Positions 33,847 through 42,418 of a stretch of 58,362 bases of DNA are shown here, in pieces. The notes below the pieces were generated by a model. That model had not been told where the DNA came from. It worked only from the letters and a program-made list of their open reading frames with translations, and did not search any database. Numbering within the stretch: position 1 is the stretch's first letter; the number at the start of each line of letters is the position of its first letter. The DNA comes from Marisediminicola senii. GTDB taxonomy: Bacteria; Actinomycetota; Actinomycetes; Actinomycetales; Microbacteriaceae. Both the position numbers and the translations under genes were made by a program. Location: the NCBI RefSeq assembly GCF_011057645.1, contig NZ_JAALGE010000013.1, positions 1-58,362 on the forward strand, written 5' to 3'.

Positions 33847-34856
33847 CGGCGGGTGCGCGGCAGGAGGCCGATCCGGTCGTAGACCGCAGCCAGGGTGGTC
33901 TCGGCGATCACGCCCGCGCGGTCGGCGCTGTCGGCGAGGATGCGGTCGAGCTCCGTCGGGTCTTCGAGCAGCGCAAGCGCCCGGGAGCGGATCGGCTCGA
34001 ACACCGATACCACCGCGTCGGCGACGTCTTTCTTCAGGTCGCCGTACCCGCGGCCCTCGTAGGCGGTCTCGAGCTCGGCGACGCTCTGGCCGCCGAACGA
34101 CGACAGGATGGTGAGCAGGTTCGAGACGCCGGGCTTCTCGCCTCGGTCGAAGCGCACCTCGCGGCCGGTGTCGGTGACCGCCGACTTGATCTTCTTCGCC
34201 GTCCTCGACGGCTCGTCGAGCAGGAAGACCACGCCGTTCTGGTTCGCGGCCGACTTGCTCATCTTGACCTCGGGGTTCTGCAGGTCGTAGATGCGGGCGC
34301 CCTCCTTCAGGATGACCGGCTCCGGCACGACGAGGGTGTCGCCGAACCGGCTGTTGAAGCGGTTCGCGAGGTCGCGGGTGAGCTCGACGTGCTGCTTCTG
34401 GTCGTCGCCGACCGGCACGTGGTTCGTGCCGTAGAGGAGGATGTCGGCCGCCATCAGCGTCGGGTACGCGAACAGCCCGAGGGACGCGGCATCCGCCCCC
34501 TGCCTCGACGCCTTGTCCTTGAACTGCGTCATGCGGCTGGCCTCGCCGAACCCGGTGATCGTATTCAGCACCCAGGCGAGCTCGGCATGCGCCGGCACGT
34601 GCGACTGCACGAACAGCGTCGACTCGGTCGGGTCGATGCCCGCGGTGATGTACTGCGCCGCCGTGCGCCGGATCTGCTCGCGCAGCCGTTCCGGCTCCTG
34701 CGGAACCGTGAGGGCGTGCAGGTCGACCACGCAGAAGATCGCGTCGTGCGTCTTCTGCATGTCGCGCCACTGCACCAGCGCACCGATGTAGTTGCCGATG
34801 TGGAGCGACGATGCGGACGGCTGCATGCCGGAGAAGAGGCGGGGCTGGGTGGTCAT
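33843..34856 (-). CDS. trpS: Tryptophanyl-tRNA synthetase
   Basis: A class I synthetase charging tRNA-Trp. 337 residues with the HIGH variant HIGN in [12 protein letters not shown] and KMSKS in [30 protein letters not shown] and [12 protein letters not shown] are also diagnostic. The start [14 protein letters not shown] follows the usual form. Overlap with the GNAT gene suggests one transcript. A GCCGCT repeat (34918-34985) separates it from xthA. Confidence 0.96.
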   Translation of the reverse strand: MTTQPRLFSGMQPSASSLHIGNYIGALVQWRDMQKTHDAIFCVVDLHALTVPQEPERLREQIRRTAAQYITAGIDPTESTLFVQSHVPAHAELAWVLNTITGFGEASRMTQFKDKASRQGADAASLGLFAYPTLMAADILLYGTNHVPVGDDQKQHVELTRDLANRFNSRFGDTLVVPEPVILKEGARIYDLQNPEVKMSKSAANQNGVVFLLDEPSRTAKKIKSAVTDTGREVRFDRGEKPGVSNLLTILSSFGGQSVAELETAYEGRGYGDLKKDVADAVVSVFEPIRSRALALLEDPTELDRILADSADRAGVIAETTLAAVYDRIGLLPRTRR

Positions 34857-34917
34857 CCCCCCAGTCTTTCAGGTGCGCGGGCGTGGTCCGACGCGCCCGG
34901 CTGACGCGCCGGCTGAA

Positions 34918-34985
34918 GTGCCCCGCTGCCGCTGCCGCTGCCGCTGCGGCTGCCGTGCCCCGCTGCCGCTGCCGCACCCGGCTGA
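34918..34985. repeat. GCCGCT-type tandem repeat between xthA and trpS
   Basis: CCCCGCTGCCGCTGCCGCTG with further GCCGCT units, interrupted once by GCGGCTGCCGTGC, then a second CCCCGCTGCCGCTGCCGC block. Period is 6 bp. It fills most of the 152-bp gap between the xthA stop and the trpS start; nothing else is recognised there. Confidence 0.75.
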
Positions 34986-35008
34986 GGCGCCCGACCGTTC
35001 GCTCTGGG

Positions 35009-35854
35009 TCAGATCGCGTAGTCGACGACGACCGGGGCGTGGTCTGACCAGCGCTGGTCCCACGCGTCGGCGCGGTCGACGGAATACGCGGTGACCTTCT
35101 GCGCGAGTGCCGGTGTCGCGAGCTGGTAATCGATGCGCCAGCCGGTGTCGTTGTCGAACGCCTGGCCGCGCCACGACCACCAGGTGTACGGGCCGTCGAC
35201 CTCGCCTGCCGCCATCCGGCCGACGTCGACCCAGCCGAGCCCCGCGCCGGTCGTGCCGTCGACCGCGGTCACGGTCTCGCCCGCCGGCCCGATGAACCGG
35301 TCGAAGTACGCCCGCTCCTGTGGCAGGAATCCGGCGCGCTTCACGTTGCCCTTCCAGTTGCGGATGTCGAGGGTGCGGTGCCCGACGTTGAGGTCGCCGA
35401 CGACGAGCGCATACTCCGAGTGGGCCGCGAGCTCCGGGAGGCGCTGCTCCATCGCGGCCAGGAACTTCCATTTCTCGTCCTGCTTCGCGGTGCCGGCCTC
35501 GCCGGAGTGCACGTAGGTGCTCACGACGGTGACGATCGACCCGCCGACCTCGTAGTCGGCTTCGAGCCAGCGCCCCGCGCTGTCGAAGTCGTCGTCGCCG
35601 AGGGTCACCCGGTGGATCGACGCGCGATTGCGCGAGGCCAGCGCGACGCCCGCCCGCCCCTTCGCCGTCGCGGCGTCGTGCACGATGCTCCACTCGTCGC
35701 CGAGCAGCCCCTCGAGGTCTTCGGTGGTCGCCCGAACCTCCTGCAGGGCGAGGATGTCGACGCCCCTGGCATCGAGCCACGGCCCCATTCCCTTGCGGAA
35801 TGCGGCGCGCACGCCGTTGGTGTTGACGGATGCGACGCGCAGGGGTGTGGGCAT
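35009..35854 (-). CDS. xthA: Exodeoxyribonuclease III family nuclease
   Basis: An endonuclease/exonuclease/phosphatase-fold DNA repair enzyme of 281 residues. LRVASVNTNGVRAAF, ILALQEVRAT (metal Glu), VVSTYVHSGEAG, LVVGDLNVGHRTLDIRNW and the C-terminal RIDYQLATPAL and WSDHAPVVVDYAI (catalytic Asp-His) are all present. It probably acts as an AP endonuclease in base-excision repair. The ATG at 35854 is 9 bp from the end of the BrkB-family gene upstream, so the two may share a transcript. Confidence 0.92.
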   Translation of the reverse strand: MPTPLRVASVNTNGVRAAFRKGMGPWLDARGVDILALQEVRATTEDLEGLLGDEWSIVHDAATAKGRAGVALASRNRASIHRVTLGDDDFDSAGRWLEADYEVGGSIVTVVSTYVHSGEAGTAKQDEKWKFLAAMEQRLPELAAHSEYALVVGDLNVGHRTLDIRNWKGNVKRAGFLPQERAYFDRFIGPAGETVTAVDGTTGAGLGWVDVGRMAAGEVDGPYTWWSWRGQAFDNDTGWRIDYQLATPALAQKVTAYSVDRADAWDQRWSDHAPVVVDYAI

Positions 35855-35863
35855 GGGGCGAGT

Positions 35864-37003
35864 CTAGGTGTCGCCACCGACGCGGTCCCGCGCGCGACCC
35901 GTGCGGTCGGCGTCGCCCCCGTCTACGCCTGCCGCATCCCCCGGGGCCGGCGAGCCGCCACCGCGCACGCGCTGCCACAGCCGCGCGAACCCGCCCGGCC
36001 GCGCGTCTGCTTCTTCCGCCTCCCGTCCGCGTTCGATGAGGCGTTCCCGCTCGATGCGTTCGGCTTCGGCCTTCGGGTCGGCGGCGATGCCGGCATCCTC
36101 CATGCCGACCGCGATCCACGTCGCGCTCAGCAGGATGACCTGGCACGCGAGGTTGAAGAAGATGAGCAGGCCGATGATCACGGCGAACGACGCCAGCAGC
36201 GGGTTGCGGGAGGCCCCGCCGAGCAACGCCCCGCCGAGGAACTTGAGCGCGCCGAGCGCGACCCCGCCGATCAGCGCCCCGCTGACCAGCCTGCGGAACG
36301 GGATGGGGACCTGCGCCAGCACCCGGTACAGCGCCGCGAGCACCGTGGTGTCGATGAGCAGCACGACCGTGAGGCCGACGATGCGGGTCAGCACGACCGC
36401 GGCCAGCGAATCCGACCCGACCCCGATGAGATCGAGGGAGAACCGCAGCAGGGTGGTGCTCACCGTCGAGAGCACGGTGGAGACCACCAGTGCCACACCG
36501 AACAGCAGGCCGAGGCCGAGGTCCTTGAGCTTGAGCAGGAGGAACCCGAGGAACTCGACGGGACCGGGGGCGAGGTCGAAGATGGTGCGCACCGCAGTCC
36601 TCGCCGACGCCAGCCAGCCCAGGGCGGTCAGCAGCAGGCCCACGATGGCGATCGACCCGGTCCAGGTGAGGCCCTGCGTCTCGAGCAGCGTCTGCGGATC
36701 GATGGCGCCCTCGCTGGTCGAGGTCTCGATGAGCCCCGGTGCCGATTCGGCGATCGTGTCGATCAGGGATTCCTGCAGGCCGACGTTGCCCTGGATGACG
36801 AACCCGGCGATGGAGAACCCCACCCACAGCCCGGCGAACACCGCGAACAGCGCCTGGTACGACAGCCCGAAGGCCATCAGCAGTCCGCCGCGTTCGAGGT
36901 AGCGAAACCACAGGCGCACGATCTTGAGCGCGAAGATCCGGTCGATGAGGGGAGCGCCGCCGGCGGGGGGCGGGTCGCCCGCGGACTTCGCGTTTTCGGC
37001 CAT
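35864..37003 (-). CDS. YihY/BrkB family membrane protein
   Basis: 379 residues of the YihY/virulence-factor-BrkB family with about six membrane helices (for example LLMAFGLSYQALFAVFAGLWV, LLLKLKDLGLGLLFGVALVV, LLASFAVIIGLLIFF). The N-terminus is short and cytoplasmic; the C-terminus is charged and disordered (ERIERERLIERGREAEEADARPGG). The family's biochemical role is unsettled, and names implying RNase BN are outdated. It diverges from the 111-residue protein gene and lies just upstream of xthA. Confidence 0.9.
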   Translation of the reverse strand: MAENAKSAGDPPPAGGAPLIDRIFALKIVRLWFRYLERGGLLMAFGLSYQALFAVFAGLWVGFSIAGFVIQGNVGLQESLIDTIAESAPGLIETSTSEGAIDPQTLLETQGLTWTGSIAIVGLLLTALGWLASARTAVRTIFDLAPGPVEFLGFLLLKLKDLGLGLLFGVALVVSTVLSTVSTTLLRFSLDLIGVGSDSLAAVVLTRIVGLTVVLLIDTTVLAALYRVLAQVPIPFRRLVSGALIGGVALGALKFLGGALLGGASRNPLLASFAVIIGLLIFFNLACQVILLSATWIAVGMEDAGIAADPKAEAERIERERLIERGREAEEADARPGGFARLWQRVRGGGSPAPGDAAGVDGGDADRTGRARDRVGGDT

Positions 37004-37155
37004 GTGCCAACCCTATGCAGTCGCGACCGGCCTCCACTCCGAAGGCTTTGCGAGTGGATGCTGCGGCACCGTGCCCCAACCCGGGGGCGGGCTGTCAAGG
37101 CCCTGTCAGCGGTCCATGCATAGCCATACTCTCGAAGCAACCGTTAGGAATACCC

Positions 37156-37491
37156 ATGAAGCGCATTCACTACGCTGGCGAGAACCTTGTCACCGGCGAC
37201 GCCATTGCTGACGCGCTCGTCTTCTACGCCGAGGCGCTCGCCCGCAGGGACACCTCTGCCGCCGTCGAGATCCCCGCCCTGTTCGCCGAGAACGACATCC
37301 GCACCGTCACGGTGCTCCTCGGACCGGCGAGCCAGCTCGTGGCCATCCCCGAGGACAGCGCGACCGACGACCTCCTCGACGACGAGCTCGTCGCCAATAT
37401 GAAGTCGGCCTCGGTCGCACTCGGCGTTCCCCAGCCGCAGTCCGACGACGATCGCGACCACGCACGCGACGTCAACGCACTCGACCTGTAA
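37156..37491 (+). CDS. Conserved hypothetical protein (111 aa)
   Basis: A soluble 111-residue protein that starts MKRIHYAGENLVTGDAIADA. LVFYAEALARRDTSAAVEIPAL and a ATDDLLDDELVANMKSA acidic helix follow, and it ends in a polar tail. I recognise this type from Microbacteriaceae genomes but know no function. AGGAA precedes the ATG. The next gene starts 36 nt downstream, so they may form an operon. Confidence 0.75.
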   Translation: MKRIHYAGENLVTGDAIADALVFYAEALARRDTSAAVEIPALFAENDIRTVTVLLGPASQLVAIPEDSATDDLLDDELVANMKSASVALGVPQPQSDDDRDHARDVNALDL

Positions 37492-37527
37492 GACACCATC
37501 CCCCCACCAGAGAGCAGCGAGGCAGCC

Positions 37528-38352
37528 ATGAGCAACACCAACAACCCCCTACCGCCGTCGGGTAACGACAACAGCGGTCGGCGCGACGGCTATGATGCCA
37601 ACGCGTACGACCCCAACGGCACCGCCCGCAGGACCGGCTCCGCCCGCGACAACGACGCACGCGACGACGCCCAGTTCCGCGACGACGCCCAGTACCGCCG
37701 CGACGCCGATGCGCGTGACGACCGGACCGCAGCGACTGCGGCCGGGGCCACCACCGGCACCGCGACCACCACCGGGTCGAACCGCACGGTACGCCAGGAC
37801 GTGCACGCCCGCGAGAAGGAGGAGTTCGGCGGAATGAAGTTCGGCTCGGCCTTCTTCGGCTGGCTCGCCGCGACCGGAACCGTCGTGCTGCTCACCGCGC
37901 TGGCCGCGGGTATCGCGGCAGTCTTCGGGCTGAACGCCACCTCGGGTGCATCCGACGCCGCCGACACGGCAGCGCAGAACGCCGACACCATCGCGCTCGT
38001 CAGCGCCATCGTGGTACTCGTCGTGCTCTTCATCGGCTACTTCGCCGGTGGCTACGTCGCTGGTCGTATGTCGCGCTTCAGCGGCGCCAAGCAGGGCATC
38101 GCCGTCTGGATCTGGGCCGTCGTCATTGCCATCGTGGTCGCCATCATCGGCGCCATCGCCGGAGACCAGTTCAGCACCCTCTACGACCTGGGCGCGGTGC
38201 CGAGCCTGCCCATGGGAGAGGGCGACCTCACTACGGGCGCTATCGTCACCGCACTTCTCGCGCTCGCCGTCACCCTGGCCGGAGCCGTGCTCGGTGGACT
38301 CGCCGGCATGCGCTTCCACCGCCGCGTCGACCGCGTGGGCCTCGGAAAGTAA
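37528..38352 (+). CDS. Membrane protein with charged repeat N-terminus (274 aa)
   Basis: The first ~100 residues are Asp/Arg/Asn-rich and disordered, with imperfect repeats RDNDARDDAQFRDDAQYRRD. After FGGMKFGSAFFGWLAATGTVVLL come about four membrane helices (TALAAGIAAVFGL, IALVSAIVVLVVLFIGYFAGGYVAGRM, GIAVWIWAVVIAIVVAIIGAI, IVTALLALAVTLAGAVLGGLAGM). The GYFAGGYVAGRMSRFSGAKQG segment resembles actinobacterial YrzE-like membrane proteins. Function is unknown. GAGAGCAGCGAGG lies before the ATG. A strong terminator follows. Confidence 0.8.
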   Translation: MSNTNNPLPPSGNDNSGRRDGYDANAYDPNGTARRTGSARDNDARDDAQFRDDAQYRRDADARDDRTAATAAGATTGTATTTGSNRTVRQDVHAREKEEFGGMKFGSAFFGWLAATGTVVLLTALAAGIAAVFGLNATSGASDAADTAAQNADTIALVSAIVVLVVLFIGYFAGGYVAGRMSRFSGAKQGIAVWIWAVVIAIVVAIIGAIAGDQFSTLYDLGAVPSLPMGEGDLTTGAIVTALLALAVTLAGAVLGGLAGMRFHRRVDRVGLGK

Positions 38353-38369
38353 CCCCCACCGGAACCGCG

Positions 38370-38406
38370 AGAACGGCCGCAGGCATTTGGTGCCTGCGGC
38401 CGTTCT
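38370..38406 (+). terminator. Strong rho-independent terminator
   Basis: A perfect 16-bp stem AGAACGGCCGCAGGCA/TGCCTGCGGCCGTTCT with loop TTTGG, followed by GTGTTTTC. It lies 17 bp after the membrane protein stop. Transcription from the other side would also meet it after the sdhB repeats. Confidence 0.93.
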
Positions 38407-38433
38407 GTGTTTTCAGCTCTCGCTGCGTTGTGT

Positions 38434-38813
38434 CTTGCCTCGCATGATGGCCTGCGTGACCTCGGCGATGGCCTGGGTGACCTGGATGCCGCATCATGCG
38501 TGCTACGGCTTGCCTCGCATGATGGCCTGCTTGACCTCGGCGATGGCCTGGGTGACCTGGATGCCGCTTCGTGCGTGTTACGGCTTGCCTCGCATGATGG
38601 CCTGCGTGACCTCGGCGATGGCCTGCGTGACCTCGGCGATGGCCTGGGTGACCTGGATGCCGCTTCGTGCGTGTTACGGCTTGCCTCGCATGATGGCCTG
38701 CGTGACCTCGGCGATGGCCTGGGTGACCTGGATGCCGCTTCGTGCGTGTTACGGCTTGCCTCGCATGATGGCCTGCTTGACCTCGGCGATGGCCTGGGTG
38801 ACCTGGATGCCGC
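38434..38813 (-). repeat. 75-bp tandem repeat array copied from the sdhB 3' end
   Basis: Units begin at 38434, 38509, 38584, 38680 and 38755; the last lies in sdhB itself. Spacing is 75, 75, 96 and 75 bp; the 96-bp unit contains an internal 21-bp duplication. Each extra unit repeats the codons for GIQVTQAIAEV(K/T)QAIMRGKP plus the stop TAA, in the sdhB frame, followed by the linker HAR. The copy farthest from sdhB is the most diverged. The array fills the 340-bp stretch between the upstream terminator and the sdhB stop, with no other gene visible. Confidence 0.95.
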
Positions 38814-39504
38814 GGGGGCATGCCTCGGTGCAGTTGAAGGTGGTGCGGCAGCGCCACACGCCTTCCTTGTCGTTGAGGATGTCGAGGCGCACCTGCGATC
38901 CGTCGTCGCGCGAGTCGAAGATGAAGCGGTGCGCGTTGACGATAGCGGCGGGTCCGAAGTACTGGCCATCGGTCCAGAAGATGGGGCAGCTCGAGGTGCA
39001 TGCCGCGCACAGGATGCACTTGGTGGTGTCGTCGAAGCGCTCCCGCTCGGCGGGGCTCTGGCGGCGCTCCTTGTCTGGCTTGCTCGAGGCGATGAGGAAC
39101 GGCTGAACGGCCGCGAAGCTCTCGAAGAACGGGTCCATGTTGACGATGAGGTCCTTCTCCAGCGGAAGTCCCTTGATGGCCTCGACGTAGATGGGCTTCG
39201 TAATGTCGAGGTCCTTCATCAGCGTCTTGCAGGCGAGCCTGTTGCGACCGTTGATGCGCATCGCGTCCGAGCCGCACACGCCGTGCGCGCACGAGCGACG
39301 GAACGTCAGCGAGCCGTCCTGCTCCCACTTGATCTTGTGCAGGGCATCGAGCACCCGGTCTGTCGGGAACAGCTCGACGTCGAAGTCCTCCCAGCGCGGC
39401 TCCTCGTCGACCTCCGGGTCGAACCGGCGAATGATCAGCGTCGCGGTGAAGCTCTGGATGGCGTCGGCCGCGACGGGCTCCCGCTCGATAGTTGGTGTAC
39501 TCAT
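38749..39504 (-). CDS. sdhB: Succinate dehydrogenase iron-sulfur subunit
   Basis: Transfers electrons from the flavoprotein to quinone. 251 residues. The 2Fe-2S ligands are in RRSCAHGVCGSDAMRINGRNRLACKT. The 4Fe-4S and 3Fe-4S ligands are in CILCAACTSSCP and NCTEACPRGI. The C-terminus is AIMRGKP, and this end is the source of the downstream repeat array. The ATG shares one base with the sdhA stop (TGATG). It is the last gene of the sdhCDAB operon. Confidence 0.96.
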   Translation of the reverse strand: MSTPTIEREPVAADAIQSFTATLIIRRFDPEVDEEPRWEDFDVELFPTDRVLDALHKIKWEQDGSLTFRRSCAHGVCGSDAMRINGRNRLACKTLMKDLDITKPIYVEAIKGLPLEKDLIVNMDPFFESFAAVQPFLIASSKPDKERRQSPAERERFDDTTKCILCAACTSSCPIFWTDGQYFGPAAIVNAHRFIFDSRDDGSQVRLDILNDKEGVWRCRTTFNCTEACPRGIQVTQAIAEVKQAIMRGKP

Positions 39505-41330
39505 CAGTACTTTCTCTCCATCGGCTGGTAGTTGGTGATGACGACGGGCTTGGTGCCGAGCCGGATGTGCTCCCCGGCATCGGCGGATTCGGGGTCTCCG
39601 GTGAGGTACGCCATCGTGTGCACGAGGTAGTTCTCGTCGTCACGGGTGGGGTAGTCCTCGCGGAAGTGGCCTCCGCGGCTCTCCTTGCGCGATCGTGCCG
39701 AGTACACGAGCACTTCGGCGAGGTCGAGCAGGAAGCCGAGTTCGATGGCCTCGAGCAGGTCGGTGTTGTATCGCTTGCCCTTGTCCTGCAGCTGGATGTT
39801 GCGGTACCGCGCGCGCAGCGTCTCGATGAGCTCGGTGACTTCGGCCAGGCTCTCGTCGGTGCGGTACACCTGCGCGTTGCGGTCCATCGAGTCCTGCAGT
39901 TCCTTGCGGATGACGGCCATGCGCTCTGTGCCGTCGCCACTGCGGACCTTCTCGATCAGCCCACGGACACCCGCGGTGGGGTCGGCCGGCAGCGGAACGA
40001 ACTCGGCGGTCTTGACGTACTCGACCGCGTTCTTTCCCGAGCGCTTGCCGAACACGTTGATGTCGAGCAGCGAGTTGGTGCCGAGGCGGTTGGAGCCGTG
40101 AACGCTCACGCAGGCGCATTCACCGGCGGCGTAGAGCCCAGGCACGACGGTGTCGTTGTCGCGGAGCACCTCGGCCTTGACGTTGGTCGGGATTCCGCCC
40201 ATCGCGTAGTGCGCGGTGGGGAGCACCGGAACCGGCTCGTAGTACGGCTCGACACCCAGGTAGGTGCGGGCGAACTCGGTGATGTCGGGCAGCTTCGCGT
40301 CGATCACCGCGGGCTCGAGGTGGGTGATGTCGAGGTAGACCCAGTCCTTGTTGGGTCCACCGCCGCGTCCCTCGCGAATCTCGGTGGCCATGCACCTCGC
40401 GACGATGTCACGGGGCGCGAGGTCCTTGATGGTGGGCGCGTAGCGCTCCATGAACCGCTCGCCCTCGCTGTTGCGCAGGATCGCGCCCTCACCGCGGGCG
40501 GCCTCCGACAAGAGGATACCGAGGCCGGCGAGGCCGGTCGGGTGGAACTGGAAGAACTCCATGTCCTCGAGGGGGAGTCCCTTGCGCCAGATGATGCCGA
40601 CGCCGTCTCCGGTGAGGGTGTGCGCGTTCGAGGTGGTCTTGAAGATCTTGCCGAACCCACCGGTTGCGAAGATCACGGCCTTGGCCTGGAACACGTGCAG
40701 CTCGCCGGTGGCGAGCTCGTAGGCGACGACTCCGGAGGGCTTCGTGGTTGCGACTCCGTTCTCGATGACGTCGGTCATCAGCAGGTCGAGCACGTAGAAC
40801 TCGTTGAAGAAGTTGATGCCGTGCTTGACGCAGTTCTGGTACAGGGTCTGCAGGATCATGTGGCCGGTGCGGTCCGCGGCGTAGCAGGCCCGGCGCACGG
40901 GCGACTTGCCGTGCTCCGCGGTGTGGCCGCCGAAGCGGCGCTGGTCGATCTTGCCGTCGGCCGTGCGGTTGAACGGGAGGCCCATGTTCTCGAGGTCGAT
41001 GACGGCGTCGATGGCCTCGCGCGCCAGGATCTCAGCGGCGTCCTGGTCGACCAGGTAGTCGCCGCCCTTGACGGTGTCGAAGGTGTGCCACTCCCAGTTG
41101 TCTTCCTCGACGTTGGCGAGCGCTGCGGCCATGCCGCCCTGCGCGGCCCCGGTGTGCGACCGGGTCGGGTAGAGCTTCGAGATGACCGCGGTGTTGGCGT
41201 GCGGTCCGGCTTCGATGGCCGCCCGCATACCGGCCCCGCCGGCACCGACGATCACGATGTCGTGCTGGTGGTAGTGGATCCCATCGACCGTGGTGCCGTC
41301 GACGCCTGGCGTCTGGCCCAGCGTCGCCAC
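39504..41330 (-). CDS. sdhA: Succinate dehydrogenase flavoprotein subunit
   Basis: Oxidises succinate to fumarate. 608 residues with FAD Rossmann motif [15 protein letters not shown], the covalent flavin His59 in [11 protein letters not shown], the catalytic region [12 protein letters not shown] and [41 protein letters not shown] is the signature near the second FAD segment. It starts with GTG overlapping the sdhD stop by one base (TAGTG). Assembly with SdhB, C and D as complex II is expected from the operon. Confidence 0.96.
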   Translation of the reverse strand: MATLGQTPGVDGTTVDGIHYHQHDIVIVGAGGAGMRAAIEAGPHANTAVISKLYPTRSHTGAAQGGMAAALANVEEDNWEWHTFDTVKGGDYLVDQDAAEILAREAIDAVIDLENMGLPFNRTADGKIDQRRFGGHTAEHGKSPVRRACYAADRTGHMILQTLYQNCVKHGINFFNEFYVLDLLMTDVIENGVATTKPSGVVAYELATGELHVFQAKAVIFATGGFGKIFKTTSNAHTLTGDGVGIIWRKGLPLEDMEFFQFHPTGLAGLGILLSEAARGEGAILRNSEGERFMERYAPTIKDLAPRDIVARCMATEIREGRGGGPNKDWVYLDITHLEPAVIDAKLPDITEFARTYLGVEPYYEPVPVLPTAHYAMGGIPTNVKAEVLRDNDTVVPGLYAAGECACVSVHGSNRLGTNSLLDINVFGKRSGKNAVEYVKTAEFVPLPADPTAGVRGLIEKVRSGDGTERMAVIRKELQDSMDRNAQVYRTDESLAEVTELIETLRARYRNIQLQDKGKRYNTDLLEAIELGFLLDLAEVLVYSARSRKESRGGHFREDYPTRDDENYLVHTMAYLTGDPESADAGEHIRLGTKPVVITNYQPMERKY

Positions 41331-41794
41331 TACGCTCCAACTCCACAGAACGAGGGGAGGAGCTCGAGCTGGTCGGCTGAGACGTCGGGGCAGGGGTCAA
41401 AGGTGTAGATCACGAGGGTTCCCAAGATGAGGAGGACGACAGTGGATACGACGAGCGCACCCTTGAATATGCGGCGGAGGAGTTCGTTGCTTGCGTAGTC
41501 GTTGACGATCGTGCGCATGCCGTTGGCGCCGTGGATCAGGGCGAGCCAGAGCAGCAGGGTGTCCCACACGACCCAGAACGGGTCGGCCCACTTGCCGGCG
41601 ACGAACGCGAAGTCGATGGCCTTGACGCCCTCGCCCGCGACCAGGTTGACGAAGAGGTGGCCGAAGATCAGCACGACCAGCACGACGCCGCTGGCGCGCA
41701 TGTAGATCCAGCCCCATTTTTCGAGGTTGATGCCCCGGCCGGAGCGCTCGGCGCGGCGGGGTGAGCGGGGGGTTTCGACGTCGACGGTAGTCAT
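41330..41794 (-). CDS. sdhD: Succinate dehydrogenase membrane subunit D
   Basis: A 154-residue hydrophobic anchor with three helices: [49 protein letters not shown] and [20 protein letters not shown]. His residues in the first two helices could ligate heme and quinone. The N-terminus is charged and cytoplasmic. It lies 4 bp after sdhC and overlaps the sdhA start. Confidence 0.92.
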   Translation of the reverse strand: MTTVDVETPRSPRRAERSGRGINLEKWGWIYMRASGVVLVVLIFGHLFVNLVAGEGVKAIDFAFVAGKWADPFWVVWDTLLLWLALIHGANGMRTIVNDYASNELLRRIFKGALVVSTVVLLILGTLVIYTFDPCPDVSADQLELLPSFCGVGA

Positions 41795-41798
41795 GGTG

Positions 41799-42248
41799 TC
41801 AGCCTCCGAAGACGTGCATGAGGTGGCGGGGGGTGAAGCCCACGAGCAGCACGATCCAGAGCAGGATCACGACCACGAACATGAGCTTGTGATAGCGGGG
41901 GCCGACGCTCCAGAAGTCGATCAGGATGATGCGCAGGCCGTTGAGGGCGTGGAATCCGATGGCGACGACGAGCCCGAGCTCGCCCAAGCCCATGATCGGC
42001 GTTTTGTACTGGTTGATGACGGCGTTGTATGCCTCGGGGCTGACCCGCACGAGGGCGGTGTCGAGGATGTGCACGAGGAGGAAGAAGAAGATCGCGACAC
42101 CGGTGATGCGGTGGAGTACCCACGACCACATCCCGGTGTTGCCCCGGTACAGGGTGCCCCTCGGCATCTTCGGCGCTGAGAGCTTCGGCAGCGGGTATTT
42201 CTTGTCTGGCTGTGGTGCGGACACGGTTCCCGCGGATTTCTCTGACAC
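41799..42248 (-). CDS. sdhC: Succinate dehydrogenase cytochrome b556 subunit
   Basis: 149 residues. The SdhC signature is RGNTGMWSWVLHRITGVAIFFFLLVHILDTALV, with the heme His in VHILD. Two more helices follow (GLGELGLVVAIGFHALNGLRIILID and KLMFVVVILLWIVLLVGF). The GTG at 42248 is preferred because GGAGGG lies 6 nt upstream; longer in-frame starts would include poorly supported sequence. It is the first gene of sdhCDAB. Confidence 0.9.
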   Translation of the reverse strand: MSEKSAGTVSAPQPDKKYPLPKLSAPKMPRGTLYRGNTGMWSWVLHRITGVAIFFFLLVHILDTALVRVSPEAYNAVINQYKTPIMGLGELGLVVAIGFHALNGLRIILIDFWSVGPRYHKLMFVVVILLWIVLLVGFTPRHLMHVFGG

Positions 42249-42369
42249 GAGTAACCCTCCCTGCGGATGATTGAGGCCCCGACGCCGGGGCAAGCATGTG
42301 TCCGTCGACCGAACGATTTCCAGTGTATTCGGGAGGCTGGTATCACGCTGGCAAGGGGAACCTTAGTAG

Positions 42370-42381
42370 CTCGATATCGAG
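42370..42381. promoter_or_regulatory. Perfect palindrome CTCGATATCGAG upstream of sdhCDAB
   Basis: A 12-bp perfect palindrome about 120 bp before the sdhC start, in the 170-bp gap after the glycosyltransferase stop. A TACACT box (near 42323) lies between it and sdhC. It could be an operator for the sdh operon; short palindromes also arise by chance. A CCCCG-ACGC-CGGGG hairpin (about 42276-42289) lies in the presumed leader. Confidence 0.35.
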
Positions 42382-42418
42382 ACACTTTCGGCCGTTCTGG
42401 CCCGGAAACGACGGTAAT

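Noticed and set aside
35378-37123. 581-residue plus-strand frame opposite xthA and the BrkB gene
   Set aside because: Shadow frame with no domain and no separation of the two real genes it crosses.
38434-38813. CRISPR-like array near sdhB
   Set aside because: Units are contiguous 75-bp copies of the sdhB coding end with no variable spacers, and no cas genes are present.
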